Positions 37,876-49,024 of a stretch of 64,000 bases of DNA are shown in pieces. Made by a program: the position numbers and the translations under genes. The stretch comes from Hexactinellida sp. DTS-2022 (lineage: Eukaryota > Porifera > Hexactinellida). Every line of letters begins with the position of its first letter. Within the stretch, counting starts at the first letter, position 1. Where the stretch lies: NCBI GenBank assembly GCA_028753945.1, contig JAPNXP010000014.1, positions 558,001 to 622,000 of the forward strand. Reading direction: 5' to 3'. The notes beneath the pieces were generated by a model. The model saw nothing but the letters and a program-made list of their open reading frames with translations. It ran no database searches and was not told the DNA's origin.

Positions 37876-40048
37876 ATGTTTAAACTGCAACAAAAAGTTA
37901 AAGAAGAAGCTACGAATCGAGAGGAAAATGGTGCTAAACCTACTTTTGTAAAAATGATGTCTGTTAGGAGCACACGTCTCACCAAGGGTAAATTATCCAA
38001 TTTGATAGTTAGTTAGATACGTAGTTTGTTCGTTCGTTAGTTAGTTAGTTACTTTGTTAGATAGTTAGATAGTTAGTTAGTTAGTTTTATTTATTTACTT
38101 ATTATTTAGAATACCCTGAGTTGGATGGGAGTCTACCAGGTAATATATATATAACAAATTATTTTCTGACCAGTTTTTACACGATTTACATTCTATTTTT
38201 AGATACTTGTACAATTGAACATGATGACGTCAACGACCTCAGGAATTTCAAATTAATCGTAAGACCATGTAAGTAATTAAAATACAATTAAACAAGGAAT
38301 TTGTACAGAAATTGGAATCACTATAAACCCCAACAAAATTTTCAATAACTTTTATGCACTTGAAAAATAATTTTTTAACTTTGAAATATCACTTTTGAGA
38401 AGCCAGTTTTATATTGTGAAGTTATTTCCAGGGTTTTTATTATAAGTTATAAAGGTATTCGTTTATATATAAGTAAGCTTAGGAATTAAAACACTATAAA
38501 GTGGGTTGGTTTTAATGCACTATTATAGCTGAGGGCTACTGGAGGAACGGTGCCTTCGCATTCGAGATTAAGATCCCGATGGAGTACAATATGAGACCTC
38601 CTATATGCTCCTGTCTAACCAGACTCTGGCATCCTAACATCACCGAGGACGGAAAGATATGTCTAAGGTAACCAGTGTGTAATGCACACTGTATAGTTAT
38701 TGCTATAGAGCAGGGTTTGTTTTAAGGTTGAGACCTTGGTGTAACTAAAAAAAAGTGTTTAAAAAGGTGTAACTCTAAAGCTGCCGAGCCGAATCGTGGT
38801 GTAACTCAGATAAATCTTGGTGCAAAATTTACACCAAGATTGGCCCTAAAACAACCCCTGACCTACTGTGTAATCAGGGGTTTTATCCAGGCGCGTAATT
38901 CTGAATGAAACTTGTTTGCTCTAATAGACGTAATACAAATTGGGTAATTTAGACGCTTGTGAAAGCCTGGTTGTAATACACACTGTGTAGTTACCTATTA
39001 TAACAAATGGAATTCTTGTTTAGTGTTTTGAGAGAGAACTCACTTGATGCTACAATTGGTTGGTCGCCTGTTAGAACACTGAAGGTAAACTATAGAGTAG
39101 TATACCCTCGTTAATTTCTGATTCAAAATTTTCTGTTCCGATTAGTGAATTCGTTCGGATTAATGAAGTAGTATTACATTTTCTATTTTTGACATCTATA
39201 AAATGAGAACCTCGATATTCCGAACCAAAGTTATACAAACCTTTTTAGTCCGAACAAAACATTTAGCTACTACTTAAAATTTTTCCCACTTTTGTTAGAA
39301 TATATATTTTGTGTCTCCCGTTCGGAATAGAGAGGGTGTAATATAGTATAGAACATTCCTTTCATCTCCTAACGTTGTTATGTTACTATATTTAGGATGT
39401 AGTTATTGGTCTGAATTCGCTTTTCACGGATCTTCTTAACTTTGACGATCCTCTCAACATAGAGGCTGCAGAGCACTATTCTAGGGATGCTGTGAGTGAA
39501 TACACACTTGTTGTTGTTTGTTGTCTGTTAGTTGTTAAACAAACAACTGAATCTATAAAAAGAGTACAGTTAGAACCCGGATATAAGGACACCGGATATA
39601 AGAACATTATATTGGAAAACTGTTTCCATATACCCTATATAATTTATGTCGGTTATAAGAACATTATATACAGTTCCCGACGATGTTCTTATATCCGGTA
39701 TCCACTGTAGTACGAACACGGTTAATAAACCAATATATTTAGTCTACAGTATGATGCTTTGAATATCTACACAGTAGAACTCTGTTAATACGAACACCGT
39801 CAAAATGAATTCGCCTTATCCGAAATATCTGTTAAGGAGTACAAGGTTAATTCCCCTAGCCTATACAAATGCATGCAAGTGACTCCGGTTAATATGAATT
39901 TCCTGGTAATACGAACATATTTCGACGGTCCCCTGGTGTTCCTATAAATTCCTATTAACAGAGTCTACTTTATATTTCTGTTCCCTTTTAGGATGCATTC
40001 AGTAAGAAGGCAAAAGATTATGTTCAGAAATATGCACAGGATAATTAG
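37876..40048 (+). CDS. UBE2F: NEDD8-conjugating enzyme UBE2F
   Basis: Seven exons: 37876-37987, 38110-38139 (30 nt microexon), 38203-38268, 38529-38667, 39024-39084, 39396-39491 and 39992-40048, all in phase, 186 residues (human 185). The UBC fold is complete: [19 protein letters not shown] contains the HPN motif and the active Cys, and [20 protein letters not shown] is nearly the UBE2F signature, which separates it from UBE2M. The N-terminal helix ([15 protein letters not shown]) is the family's E1-docking extension. The enzyme passes NEDD8 from UBA3/NAE1 to cullin-5 together with RBX2. Small introns; those after exons 4 to 6 contain MITE-like or family B/A sequence. Confidence 0.95.
39102..39345. 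repeat. MITE, family M
   Basis: TATACCCTCGTTAATTTCTG at the left and TCGGAATAGAGAGGGTGTAA at the right, with inner phrases ATTCCGAACCAAAG and TTTTAGTCCGAAC. It starts 17 nt after the UBE2F exon 5 donor. Confidence 0.6.
39567..39707. repeat. MITE, family B (minus orientation)
   Basis: Left end degenerate (CAGTTAGAACCCGGATATAA), right end TATCCGGTATCCACTG intact. UBE2F intron 6. Confidence 0.7.
39772..39971. repeat. MITE, family A
   Basis: CAGTAGAACTCTGTTAATAC to ACAGAGTCTACT. Ends 20 nt before the UBE2F exon 7 acceptor. Confidence 0.7.
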
Positions 40049-40607
40049 TTAATTAACTAACTAATTTAATTCCTATTTTTATGCTGTATAGTATATTGTG
40101 TTCCGTAAATATGTTAAAAACAATTGTTTGTTTGGTAGAATTATATGTATTATAGTGTGGATTATTCAGGTTATTATTGTGGTTTGTTTGTTACATAAGT
40201 AAGTTAGTAAGTTAGTTTGTTTTCGTGGCCAAATTTACCCTAGAATTTTGTGAAAATCCAGAAATAGTATTTAGGTGGATTATAACTTATAAGGTTCTTA
40301 GCGACAGTAAATTAACATACCAAAATTGCCTAAAGTTATCAACTATTTGGTATAAATATTATCTCATTTATATTGACTCAGGGCTTATTCGGGGAAATAC
40401 GGTAAACTAGTCAATAAAATTATTTTTCATTTTTCATCCAAATGCCATTTTCCCTTTCTTGGAATCTAAATGAACTGTTAATACATATCGTAATGTACAA
40501 AATACTTACTTAACTTAATACAAATCATATGTAATTTATTAAATTTGGACCATAGGGCTTGTTCATATTAAGCATACAAATTGCTTTACACTAAACAGTG
40601 TTTACTA
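40049..40607. other. Spacer, decayed repeat fragments only
   Basis: AT-rich 3' flank of UBE2F. ACCATAGGGCTTGTTCATAT near 40550 is a family F remnant. Nothing else recognised. Confidence 0.45.
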
Positions 40608-43600
40608 ATGAGTTTGGGAGAGCACGTACTTAAAGAGGCAGAATCCATAGTCCATTCGTGGTACAAACGAGGTTCAATAGCGTCCGACAAGAGACCAGTT
40701 AGCAAACCTGTCGCTTCTCCCATGGATGACGTAATAACGTCTGCATTCCATCAAGCTAACCATGGCAACGTGTCTGGGGCAGTTGATGAGTTTATGAACG
40801 GACTTAGGAGTCTCCCAATAGAAGAACAGGTAATATAGTACAGTCGAAACCGGATTATTCTAACTATTAGTAATGCAATCTTTTGTAAGAAATTCCAACT
40901 AGTATACTGTATTTTTCATCGGTTTTTTCTAACTATCGGTTTTTTCTGACTATTTTTATCTGAAAAGAAATGGTTAGAAAAAACCGGTTTGAACTGTATA
41001 ATAATAATTATAATTATAATTATAGAATTTACTTATCCACCGATCATCGGCGTTTGTATTAAATAACCTCGCTAGTTTCTACCGATGGTGTTTTTTCTAA
41101 GCATATAAAAACAATCGGTAGAAAGTAGAGGTTATTTAATACAAACGCCGATGATCGGTGGATAAGTAAACTCATAATAATAATAATAATAATAATAATA
41201 ACAGGTAATGGCGGATGTGCAGAAATACTGGGAGAATAAGAACCGGGATCCTAGGATTGGGATCGAGAAGAGACAGCTGGAGCTGAGAGAGAAGAAGAGA
41301 GAAAAAGCTGAAAGGAAGAAACGGAAATCTGAGGTTAGGATACTAATGAATAACAGGTGTTTATATACGTATTTAGTGCGATATTGATGGAATTACTTAT
41401 ATAATCCGCCAACACCTTTCTAATGAAGTTTGTAACCACTGGTAAAGTCATTTTATAACATCAAAAATTCACTTTTGTGAAGTCTGTTTTTCTAATTATA
41501 TGTATTGGCCGATTCGTACGAACAGAGACCGTCAAAATGCATTCGCCTTATCCGGAATTCGTATTAACCAATATAATCGTATTGGAAAGGCTTTGAAAGG
41601 GACTGAAATAATGTTCGTATTAATTAAACGTGTTCTCACTAACGAGGTTTCTACTGTATATTATTTGCAGTTATTATAACAACTTCTCTGTTATTTTTAT
41701 TATATCCGGGATTTCTGTATATATTTATAACCTCGTTAATACGTACACTATTATACCCACTTATCTCTATAGGCAATAAGGGACTCTGGACTCTCATCAG
41801 AGAGGAGAGAGTCCCCTAAGGAGGAGTACCACAAGCGTCGCATAGCTGAGGCGGTGCTACGTCACCAGGTTAGCTCCTAGGGGAGTAATTAATTGGAAAT
41901 AGTGTTACGTGTACGTACCTAAGTAACTAATAAATCAATAGTGCTAGTAGATAATTTAATAATAATTTGCTGTTCAAAGATGTGTTCTGGCCTATTGCTG
42001 GGAATTTGTATAATCTCTATAATCAATGCCAGAAGTCAATTTCTACCTACTATGACAGACTATGAATCAATTAACAATTATTTAGTTAAGAATTAACTCT
42101 GTAACAATAGCAAGAATTATTGATTATTTATGATTGTTCATATTGCTGACAATCAATTGTGGATCATTTAATACCAGCGCTAGCAGTAATATTTGACCCA
42201 TTCCAGGTTCTCAAAATAATATCATTGCTAATTGCATACAGTCAACTCCCGTTATAACGAAGTGCTCGGGACCGTAGTTTCATTTTGTTATAAACTGATT
42301 TCGTTATAAGCAGAGTGAAATCAATAGCTTAGAGGCTATATGGGATTTAAATGACTTCGTTATAAGCGGAGTTTCGTTATATCCATTTCGTTGTAACCGA
42401 AATTTTAATAATGTAATAAGATAGAAGGATTTCCGGACCATTGATTGACTTCGTTATAAGCAGGTACTTCGTTATATCCGACTTGGTTATAACGGGAGTT
42501 GACTGTATATCCAAAAAATAGTGGACACCAGCAATATGATGAAATTAAATTTTGAGTAATTCTTGAGTAACTCCTGAATAATAACTCATGAGCTAATAAA
42601 CCAGGTCAGTTCCTTCCGGAGCGAGGTGAGACGCGAGACTACAAACAGACGCGAAGAGCTGACTAGCTACTACTCAGCCAGAATGCGGTCTGTGGGCACA
42701 GCTGTGCAGTCAGCTGTGAGGAGCACGGAGAGCATTAGAGAGGCGGAGAGGATTGTAGTAGAGGGAAGCAAATGCGAAGATAATACAGGTGTGATAATAT
42801 TGTAATCGTAAGTACAGTATAACCTCGTTAATAGGGTTACTTTGACCCAAATTTCTACTGTAAATGAATTTCATAATATTACAGTTGAAACCGGGTTTTT
42901 TCTATCTAATCGGTTTTTCTAACTAAGTATTTATTCTAAATGTGTAACAAATTTCAATTTGTTATTTTTTTCATCGGTTTATTATTCTAACTATCGGGTT
43001 TTTCTTACTTTATTTTCATGCAAAGATTTGATTAGAAAAACCGATTTTGAATGTATTTGCTTACTAGTTACTAACCAGGTACGTTATAACCGAGTTCTAC
43101 TGTACGTATATCCATTCGTACAAACTCCCTTGTTAATATGCCTATTATTGTGTAGACTGTATAGACTCTCCATTGATAATAACCTGTGCCGAGGGGCTTA
43201 TATCCGCCCGAGAATCAGCTGTTAAGCTGTCCCACTCGCGTCGCGTGCTAATGGCACAGCTGGAGGAAGCCAGTCATCTCGAGGCTAGGGATAATCTGAA
43301 GTTAATGCATAGGGTATTCAACTGCTGGCATTCTCTAGGTAATGCGGAAATTGTTATACTTACAAATAGGAAATAGTTCGACTTTAGATATAGTATATAA
43401 CCAACTTACTAAGTAATTAGCTAGCTAGTTAACTAGATAACTAACTAACTAACTAACTAGCTAACTTGATAGCTAACTAACAAACTAACTACAGTATAAC
43501 CTCGTTAGTACGTACACGGTTAATACGAATTCCGGATAAGACGAACAAATAGTTTCACAAAATTTGGTCCATAGAAAGGCTATTCAATGGGTATTACTCC

Positions 43601-45228
43601 GGTTAATACGAACTCCGGATAAAGCGAACAAATTTGACTGTTAATTATGGTTATAGTAATAGAGGTAAGTAAACCGTCATACAACAGTACTCACGAGGTT
43701 CTACTGTATTTCCTAATTTGGTTTTCCAACTATTTCCACATAACATTATTATCTAGCCGCCGAGAGTAGGATCCTATTGGCTAACGCGAGAACAGTGGAT
43801 GAGTGGAAGTGTTTGTGTCGCAGTTTCTCCGCTTGGAAGGGAGTCGTGTCTCGAGTGAGGGAAATTAAATTCAGAGATAAACTGGCTGAGAAGTTGGTTC
43901 ATGAAAAGCAGACGGATACAATCGCTATTGAACACTTTAGCGGTAGAATTGTGAGAAAGTGCTTTGTTTGTTGGAAGATTTGGGCGCGTAACACAGGCGA
44001 GTTGAGACGTCACGCGGATAAGATTCGCGAAAAGAGAATTAAAATGGCGATTTTCCTGGATGCAGCTGAAAAGGGGAAAATTACTCAGGAAGAAAATAAA
44101 ATGTTTGAAAAGCGGAAGTTGAAAACTCACCCTTTGGACATCCCAATAAACGTTGGTGATTTGTATGATAAGAAAATCGATATTATTACTACCAAATCTG
44201 TGAAAGAAAAGTTAAACCCAAAACCTGAAAAAAAGAAAATTGAAAAGAAACCCGAAAATCCGCGACCGAATAGTACTAATCCAACCATGGATATTAGAGT
44301 TAAAGAAGTAACGAATATTCCTAAATCTATTTCTATTATAATACCAGACTTGGTTTCGAATATTCCGCTTTATATACCCCCCGACCCGCCGGCCCCTCTG
44401 TCACACCCGAAGAAGTTCACAGTTCCCTTCCCGTTAACGCAAATGGAAGAAAGGAATGCGGTTATTATTCGCCGCAAAAGAGAGCGAGAGGAGAGACGCA
44501 GACTTTTGGAGGAAGAAAAAGCAACTCGCGAATTAGAGCTGGAAACAGAGCGTGTTCGGAAAGAAGAAGAATTGAAACGAATCGAAATTGTAAAGCGACA
44601 AGATGAAAAAAGAGCCGCACGAATACGGGAAATTGAGAACGAAATGGCTCGCGAAAAAACTGCTATACAAACGCGATCAGCTGTTGCTCATTACCAGAAA
44701 TATTTGTTAAGAAAATACTGTTTTGGCGCTTTGGTTAGATATAGAATTATTCAAGGTAAGAAGTATACCCGTGCTGATACTATATTTAGAATTTCTGTAC
44801 AAAAAGAATTTTTTCCAATTTGGAGAGAATCTCTTAAACTTAGAGAAAAACAGAAAATCGCGAAAGCTGACACACAACTAAATATATTCAGAATTAAAAG
44901 AGTTTGGTACAAATGGCGCGTTTATATTCAATATTCCAACGAGTGTAATAACCTAGCGACCGATCTATTCACCAAGAATGTTCTCACCAAATGTTTGTCT
45001 GCTTGGAAGATATACAGACATAACGAGTTTATATTAAAACTCAGTCGTCAAATTGAAGCTGATAGATTGTACAATAGATTGCTATTAGTACGGACATTTC
45101 GGTGTTTCAAACATTTTATTCCGGCAATGGTAGAGGAGAGGGAAAGGGAAATCCGTTTGGAAGCTTTGAGAGAACAAGTTCGTGAAATTATCCCAGATTT
45201 TGGGAAATATAAGGATTTGGATATTTAA
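40608..45228 (+). CDS. Coiled-coil protein with Sfi1-type Trp repeats (CCDC191-like)
   Basis: Six exons: 40608-40829, 41205-41333, 41773-41868, 42605-42788, 43156-43338 and 43757-45228, in phase, 761 residues. The protein is Lys/Arg/Glu-rich and helical. It has repeated Trp-centred helices of the Sfi1/centrin-binding type: FNCWHSL, WKCLCRSFSAWKG, CFVCWKIWARN, FFPIWRESLKLR, VWYKWRVYI and CLSAWKIYRHN. A long charged coiled coil (residues about 475-565, RRKREREERRRLLEEEKATR) lies between them. This layout, and the N-terminal block with HSWYKRGS and AVDEFMNGL, resemble CCDC191 (KIAA1407), a little-studied protein; I am unsure of the name. A centrin-binding centrosomal or ciliary role is inference. 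Confidence 0.8.
40841..40996. repeat. MITE, family C
   Basis: CAGTCGAAACCGGATTATTC to AACCGGTTTGAACTG. It starts 11 nt after the exon 1 donor (GTAATATAGTA precedes it). Confidence 0.8.
41026..41174. repeat. MITE, family H
   Basis: Nearly identical ends and core to 23911-24066. Only an (ATA)n tract and ACAG separate it from the exon 2 acceptor at 41204. Confidence 0.8.
41512..41656. repeat. MITE, family A, left end trimmed
   Basis: Interior GACCGTCAAAATGCATTCGC and right end CTAACGAGGTTTCTACTG. Confidence 0.65.
42239..42505. repeat. MITE, family E, long form
   Basis: CAGTCAACTCCCGTTATAAC to TATAACGGGAGTTGACTG, 267 bp with duplicated internal TTCGTTATAAGC units. Confidence 0.8.
42882..43053. 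repeat. MITE, family C
   Basis: CAGTTGAAACCGGGTTTTTT to AGAAAAACCGATTTTGAATG, decayed. CCDC191-like intron 4. Confidence 0.65.
43492..43706. repeat. MITE, family A with a family J fragment inside
   Basis: CAGTATAACCTCGTTAGTAC to CACGAGGTTCTACTG. The stretch 43640-43687 (ATAGTAATAGAGGTAAGTAA) is one end of family J. Confidence 0.75.
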
Positions 45229-45560
45229 TCAGAATATTGGTATATACTCTATTATTGGTAAAAGGCGAATTAATTAATCTGAAGATTCTTGTTAATAGGA
45301 ATACCATGGGACCGTCTAAATGTGATCGCCTTATCTGGAATTTGTATTACCCAATATAATTTGTTTTGAAAATGCTTTTAAGTGGACTGAAATACCGTTC
45401 GTATTAACTTTGTTTGTATTAACGGGAGTCACTTGCATGCATTTGATTAGACTAGGGGATTTAAACCTTGTACTCCTTAACCGATATTCCCTTATCCGTG
45501 TTCCTATTAACCGGAGTATAATAGTATATATGTTGTTATTGTTTACTTTAAAAGTTAGAA
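45229..45560. other. Short spacer with an A-like MITE
   Basis: 332 bp, the closest gene pair in the window. Most of it (about 45283-45520) is a decayed A-like MITE. TTTACTTTAAAAG and TTAG precede the PGGT1B ATG. Confidence 0.5.
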
Positions 45561-46640
45561 ATGGGAGACGAAATTGAAAACGATTTAGATTCCCCTATTG
45601 AAGAGCCACCTGCAAAGTTTGCCTTTCACAGACATTCCAAATACTTCGAAATGATGTCAGGGTGCCTGCCTAGTATGCTAGAGGAATATGACTCGATTCG
45701 GATCTCAATTCTGTTCTTTTCTCTTTCCGGAATGGATTTATTGGGTACACTAGACAATTACAAGGGAAAGGAACAAACAATAGACTGGTTATATAGTACA
45801 CTGTTGATAGATACTAATGCTATAAAGACAGGCTTTAGAGGGTTTAATATTGGTAGTGATTTCTCCACGAATGGTTCGTCTGAATTCTGTATGTTTGATA
45901 CAGGACATTTGGCAATGACTTATACAGGAATAGCCTCCCTACTAATATTAGGTGATGATTTGTCTCGTCTTAATAGAGAGTTAGTAGCTAGGACAATTGG
46001 GAATCTACAAACTGAAGAAGGAAGTTTTCTATCCTGTATAGGCGGTGGGGAATGTGATATGAGATATGTGTATTGTGCGTGTTGCGTTTGTTATATACTC
46101 AATGATTGGAGATTTGTGGATAAAGACAAAATAGTAGAGTTTATAAAAAATAGTATTTCTTACGATTTCGGGATTGGACAGGGTGTGGGTTTGGAGGGGC
46201 ATGGGGGGTCAACTTTTTGTGCTCTGGCAAGTTTGGTGTTAATGGGGGAACTCGACAAATGTATCAGTTATAAAGAGAAAGAGAAAATCAAGAAATGGTG
46301 CATATTTCGACAGATAACTGGATTTCATGGTAGGCCTAATAAACGAGTTGACACCTGTTATTCATTCTGGGTTGGTGGTGCTTTGAAATTACTTGATTCC
46401 ACAGAATTTATATCACAACCGGATTTAATTGATTATCTGTTTAGTACAGAGAATAGTGTAACAGGGGGGTATTCAAAATGGCCTGGCCATATGGCGGATC
46501 CATTGCATTCATATATGGCTGTTTCCGGATTATCTCTATTAGGCTATGAAGGTTTGCGGTCAGTTGATGTTAGATTGAATATTTCAATTGAAGCTGTTGG
46601 TAGGCTTAAGGTATTGCATTCTAATTGGTCACAATTGTAG
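45561..46640 (+). CDS. PGGT1B: Geranylgeranyltransferase type I, beta subunit
   Basis: Intronless 359-residue ORF (human 377). The subunit pairs with FNTA to attach geranylgeranyl to CaaX cysteines of Rho-type GTPases. Clear family match: ISILFFSLSGMDLLGTLDNY, DTGHLAMTYTGIASLLILGD, DMRYVYCACCVCYILNDW, GLEGHGGSTFCALASLVLMG, GFHGRPNKRVDTCYSFWVGG and KWPGHMADPLHSYMAVSGLS. Zinc ligands are Asp264, Cys266 and His316. The alpha-alpha barrel repeats are complete. The gene lacks the introns common in other animals, so it may be a retrocopy that replaced the parent. Confidence 0.96.
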   Translation: MGDEIENDLDSPIEEPPAKFAFHRHSKYFEMMSGCLPSMLEEYDSIRISILFFSLSGMDLLGTLDNYKGKEQTIDWLYSTLLIDTNAIKTGFRGFNIGSDFSTNGSSEFCMFDTGHLAMTYTGIASLLILGDDLSRLNRELVARTIGNLQTEEGSFLSCIGGGECDMRYVYCACCVCYILNDWRFVDKDKIVEFIKNSISYDFGIGQGVGLEGHGGSTFCALASLVLMGELDKCISYKEKEKIKKWCIFRQITGFHGRPNKRVDTCYSFWVGGALKLLDSTEFISQPDLIDYLFSTENSVTGGYSKWPGHMADPLHSYMAVSGLSLLGYEGLRSVDVRLNISIEAVGRLKVLHSNWSQL

Positions 46641-46777
46641 AAAGGAAATTGTATTTATCAGCAGCAATTATAGTAGATTGTAAATGTTAACTAACTGTTA
46701 CTGTTTTAAGGCACAAGCATGTTATTTATTACTGTTAGGATTATATATTATATTCTAAAGCGTGATTTACTATAGTA

Positions 46778-46879
46778 CAGTCGACTCCGCTTAATAGAGC
46801 CACCGGTTAATAGATTTCTCCGCTTAATCGGGTCAAATTAACCTGGTCCCGAGGTGACTCTATTAAGCGGAGTCGACTG
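46778..46879. repeat. MITE, family D, intact
   Basis: CAGTCGACTCCGCTTAATAG to AGCGGAGTCGACTG, TA-flanked, 102 bp. The best template for family D. Confidence 0.85.
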
Positions 46880-46896
46880 TATATATTTCTAATATA

Positions 46897-47386
46897 CAGT
46901 GAACACTAGTTATAACGAATTCCAAGGGACCATCAACTACTTAAAATCACTACTTTATCCGAGAATGTACATTAAATTCCCGTTATCGCAAATCACGAAA
47001 TGCCCGCTTATAATGAACTATTTATATTTCCAGATGGATTAAGTATAATACAGTGTGTTCGTGTAATAGCAAATCACATTTTTGCACGAAATTTGCTTGC
47101 TAATAGGCGAACTTGCTATTAGAAGAACAGAATTAACATTAAATGCTTGCTTGGGGACTGAAATAACTTGTTAATAGAGCAAATGCTATTAGGCGAACAC
47201 TACTGTATTTGGTATTTTCGTATTAAAAATAAAGAATTACATCTATACCAGCCAACACCTTTTTATAAAGCAATTTCAGACATTGGATTTTCTACTTGCT
47301 AATAGAGCAATATTATACATCACTGTTTAAGCCTTACATCAAATTAAACTAAGGTCCCTTGCACTTGGTATAACGGGAGTTCACTG
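46897..47386. repeat. MITE, family E split by family L
   Basis: Family E ends (CAGTGAACACTAGTTATAAC; ATAACGGGAGTTCACTG) enclose a family L element (CAGTGTGTTCGTGTAATAGC to GGCGAACACTACTG). Confidence 0.7.
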
Positions 47387-47423
47387 TACTTAGAACTATG
47401 CATTAAATTGTTCAGTTTGTATA

Positions 47424-48840
47424 ATGAATATTCTATCAAACTCCCTACACATTCCTGAGGCCGGTCACGTAACTATCCTAGAGAAAGACTGTCGATTGGT
47501 GTCTCTTCCGCTCCCAACTTATTCACAGGAAGGAATAACTTCTCACGATTTATTTGACACACTTGCATTCATAAATGCACAGAAATTAGCTGCTAATTCT
47601 AACGGAAATATCTCAGATTTCATTCTACCGATTAGCTCGGTTTTAACGCAAACACAAACTCAGATTAATTCATCCTCGTTTCAGGACGCAGCTACGAACA
47701 CCAGTCTCTCTCTATCAGGTTATAGAGATAGTTATAGATAATATAGATATTCATGGCAATACATTATTAATATATATATAGTAACTTAGTAAGTTATATA
47801 ATTACTAGCAAGGTAACATTTTAGAAATAGTTATTGAGATAGTTATCCCATAGCTATACACTTTATATAAGTTAGCCGTTATTAATATGTATATAAGTTA
47901 TATAAGCAAGGAAACATTTATAAATAGTTATAGAGATAGTTGTCCCATAGATATTAGCTATATAGTCGAAACCGGTTTTTTATATCCAGTTCTTTGCTTG
48001 GAAATACAATAGTAAGACAAATCCAATAGTTAGAATAAACCGATTGAAAATAAACAACAAAATTGGAATTTCTTACACATAGTAAAACCAGGTGTTAGGA
48101 AAACCGGTTTTGACTATATTTTTTGGTTAATACGAATTCCGGATAAGGCGAACATATGTTGACGGTCCCCTGGTCTTCGACTTAGGTTCTACTGTACTGT
48201 ATAATTATGTTCATAATATATTATAATATAATTACTTATTTATTTCTTCAATCACCAGGAGCAGCAGACGCGTCTCCGTTCGTGGAGCGAGATGAGAATC
48301 CTTGGAAGCGGGCGTGGCTCGGGTTCCGGTCCGGCAGAGACCTGGTGTCCCTGCTCACCAAACTGTCCTCCTCCCTCCTCTCCGCCCCGAGACAGAGGGA
48401 GCAGCTGGCCGGCCGGACAGCCTACGGTGCGGCCCTGTGTGTCTCCTTCTGTGAGACCGTGTATCGGTTCTTCTCGCCTCAGCTGGGGTTCGGGCTGTCC
48501 GTTGGGAGACAGCTGGAGCTGTACTCTAGTCTGCCTGCTGAGACAGGCTCTGTTAGGTGCGTAGCGTGGCATCCCTATCTCTCTCTGCTGGCTATAGCTC
48601 TCTGCGATAATGTTATACAACTACAGGTGAGTATACTGTTTATGAGATAACTAGATAACAGGTGAGTCTAGCTAACAACAAACAACAACTAGCTAACTAA
48701 CTAACAAACTAACAAATAAACTAACTAACAAACTAACAAATAAACTAACAAACAAACAAACAAACAAACTAACTAACTAACAAACAACATATAAACAGAC
48801 AAACAAACAAACAACCAAACAACCAAACAACCAAACAAAC

Positions 48841-48879
<39 letters not shown>

Positions 48880-48989
48880 ACTAACTAACAAACAAACAAA
48901 CAACCAAGCAAACAAACAAACAACCAAACAAACAAACAAACAAACAAACAAACAAACAAACAAACAAACAAACAAATAAACAAACAAAC

Positions 48990-49024
<35 letters not shown>

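Larger units (their letters stand above)
46641..47423. other. Spacer, mostly nested MITEs
   Basis: Family D 46778-46879 and family E 46897-47386, which is split by a family L copy (about 47051-47210). TTGTTCAG ending at 47415 precedes the AAAS ATG. Confidence 0.6.

Noticed and set aside
48252..48620. Long minus-strand and alternate plus-strand frames over AAAS exon 2
   Set aside because: They are shadows of the GC-rich aladin exon, whose frame is fixed by homology and splice phases.
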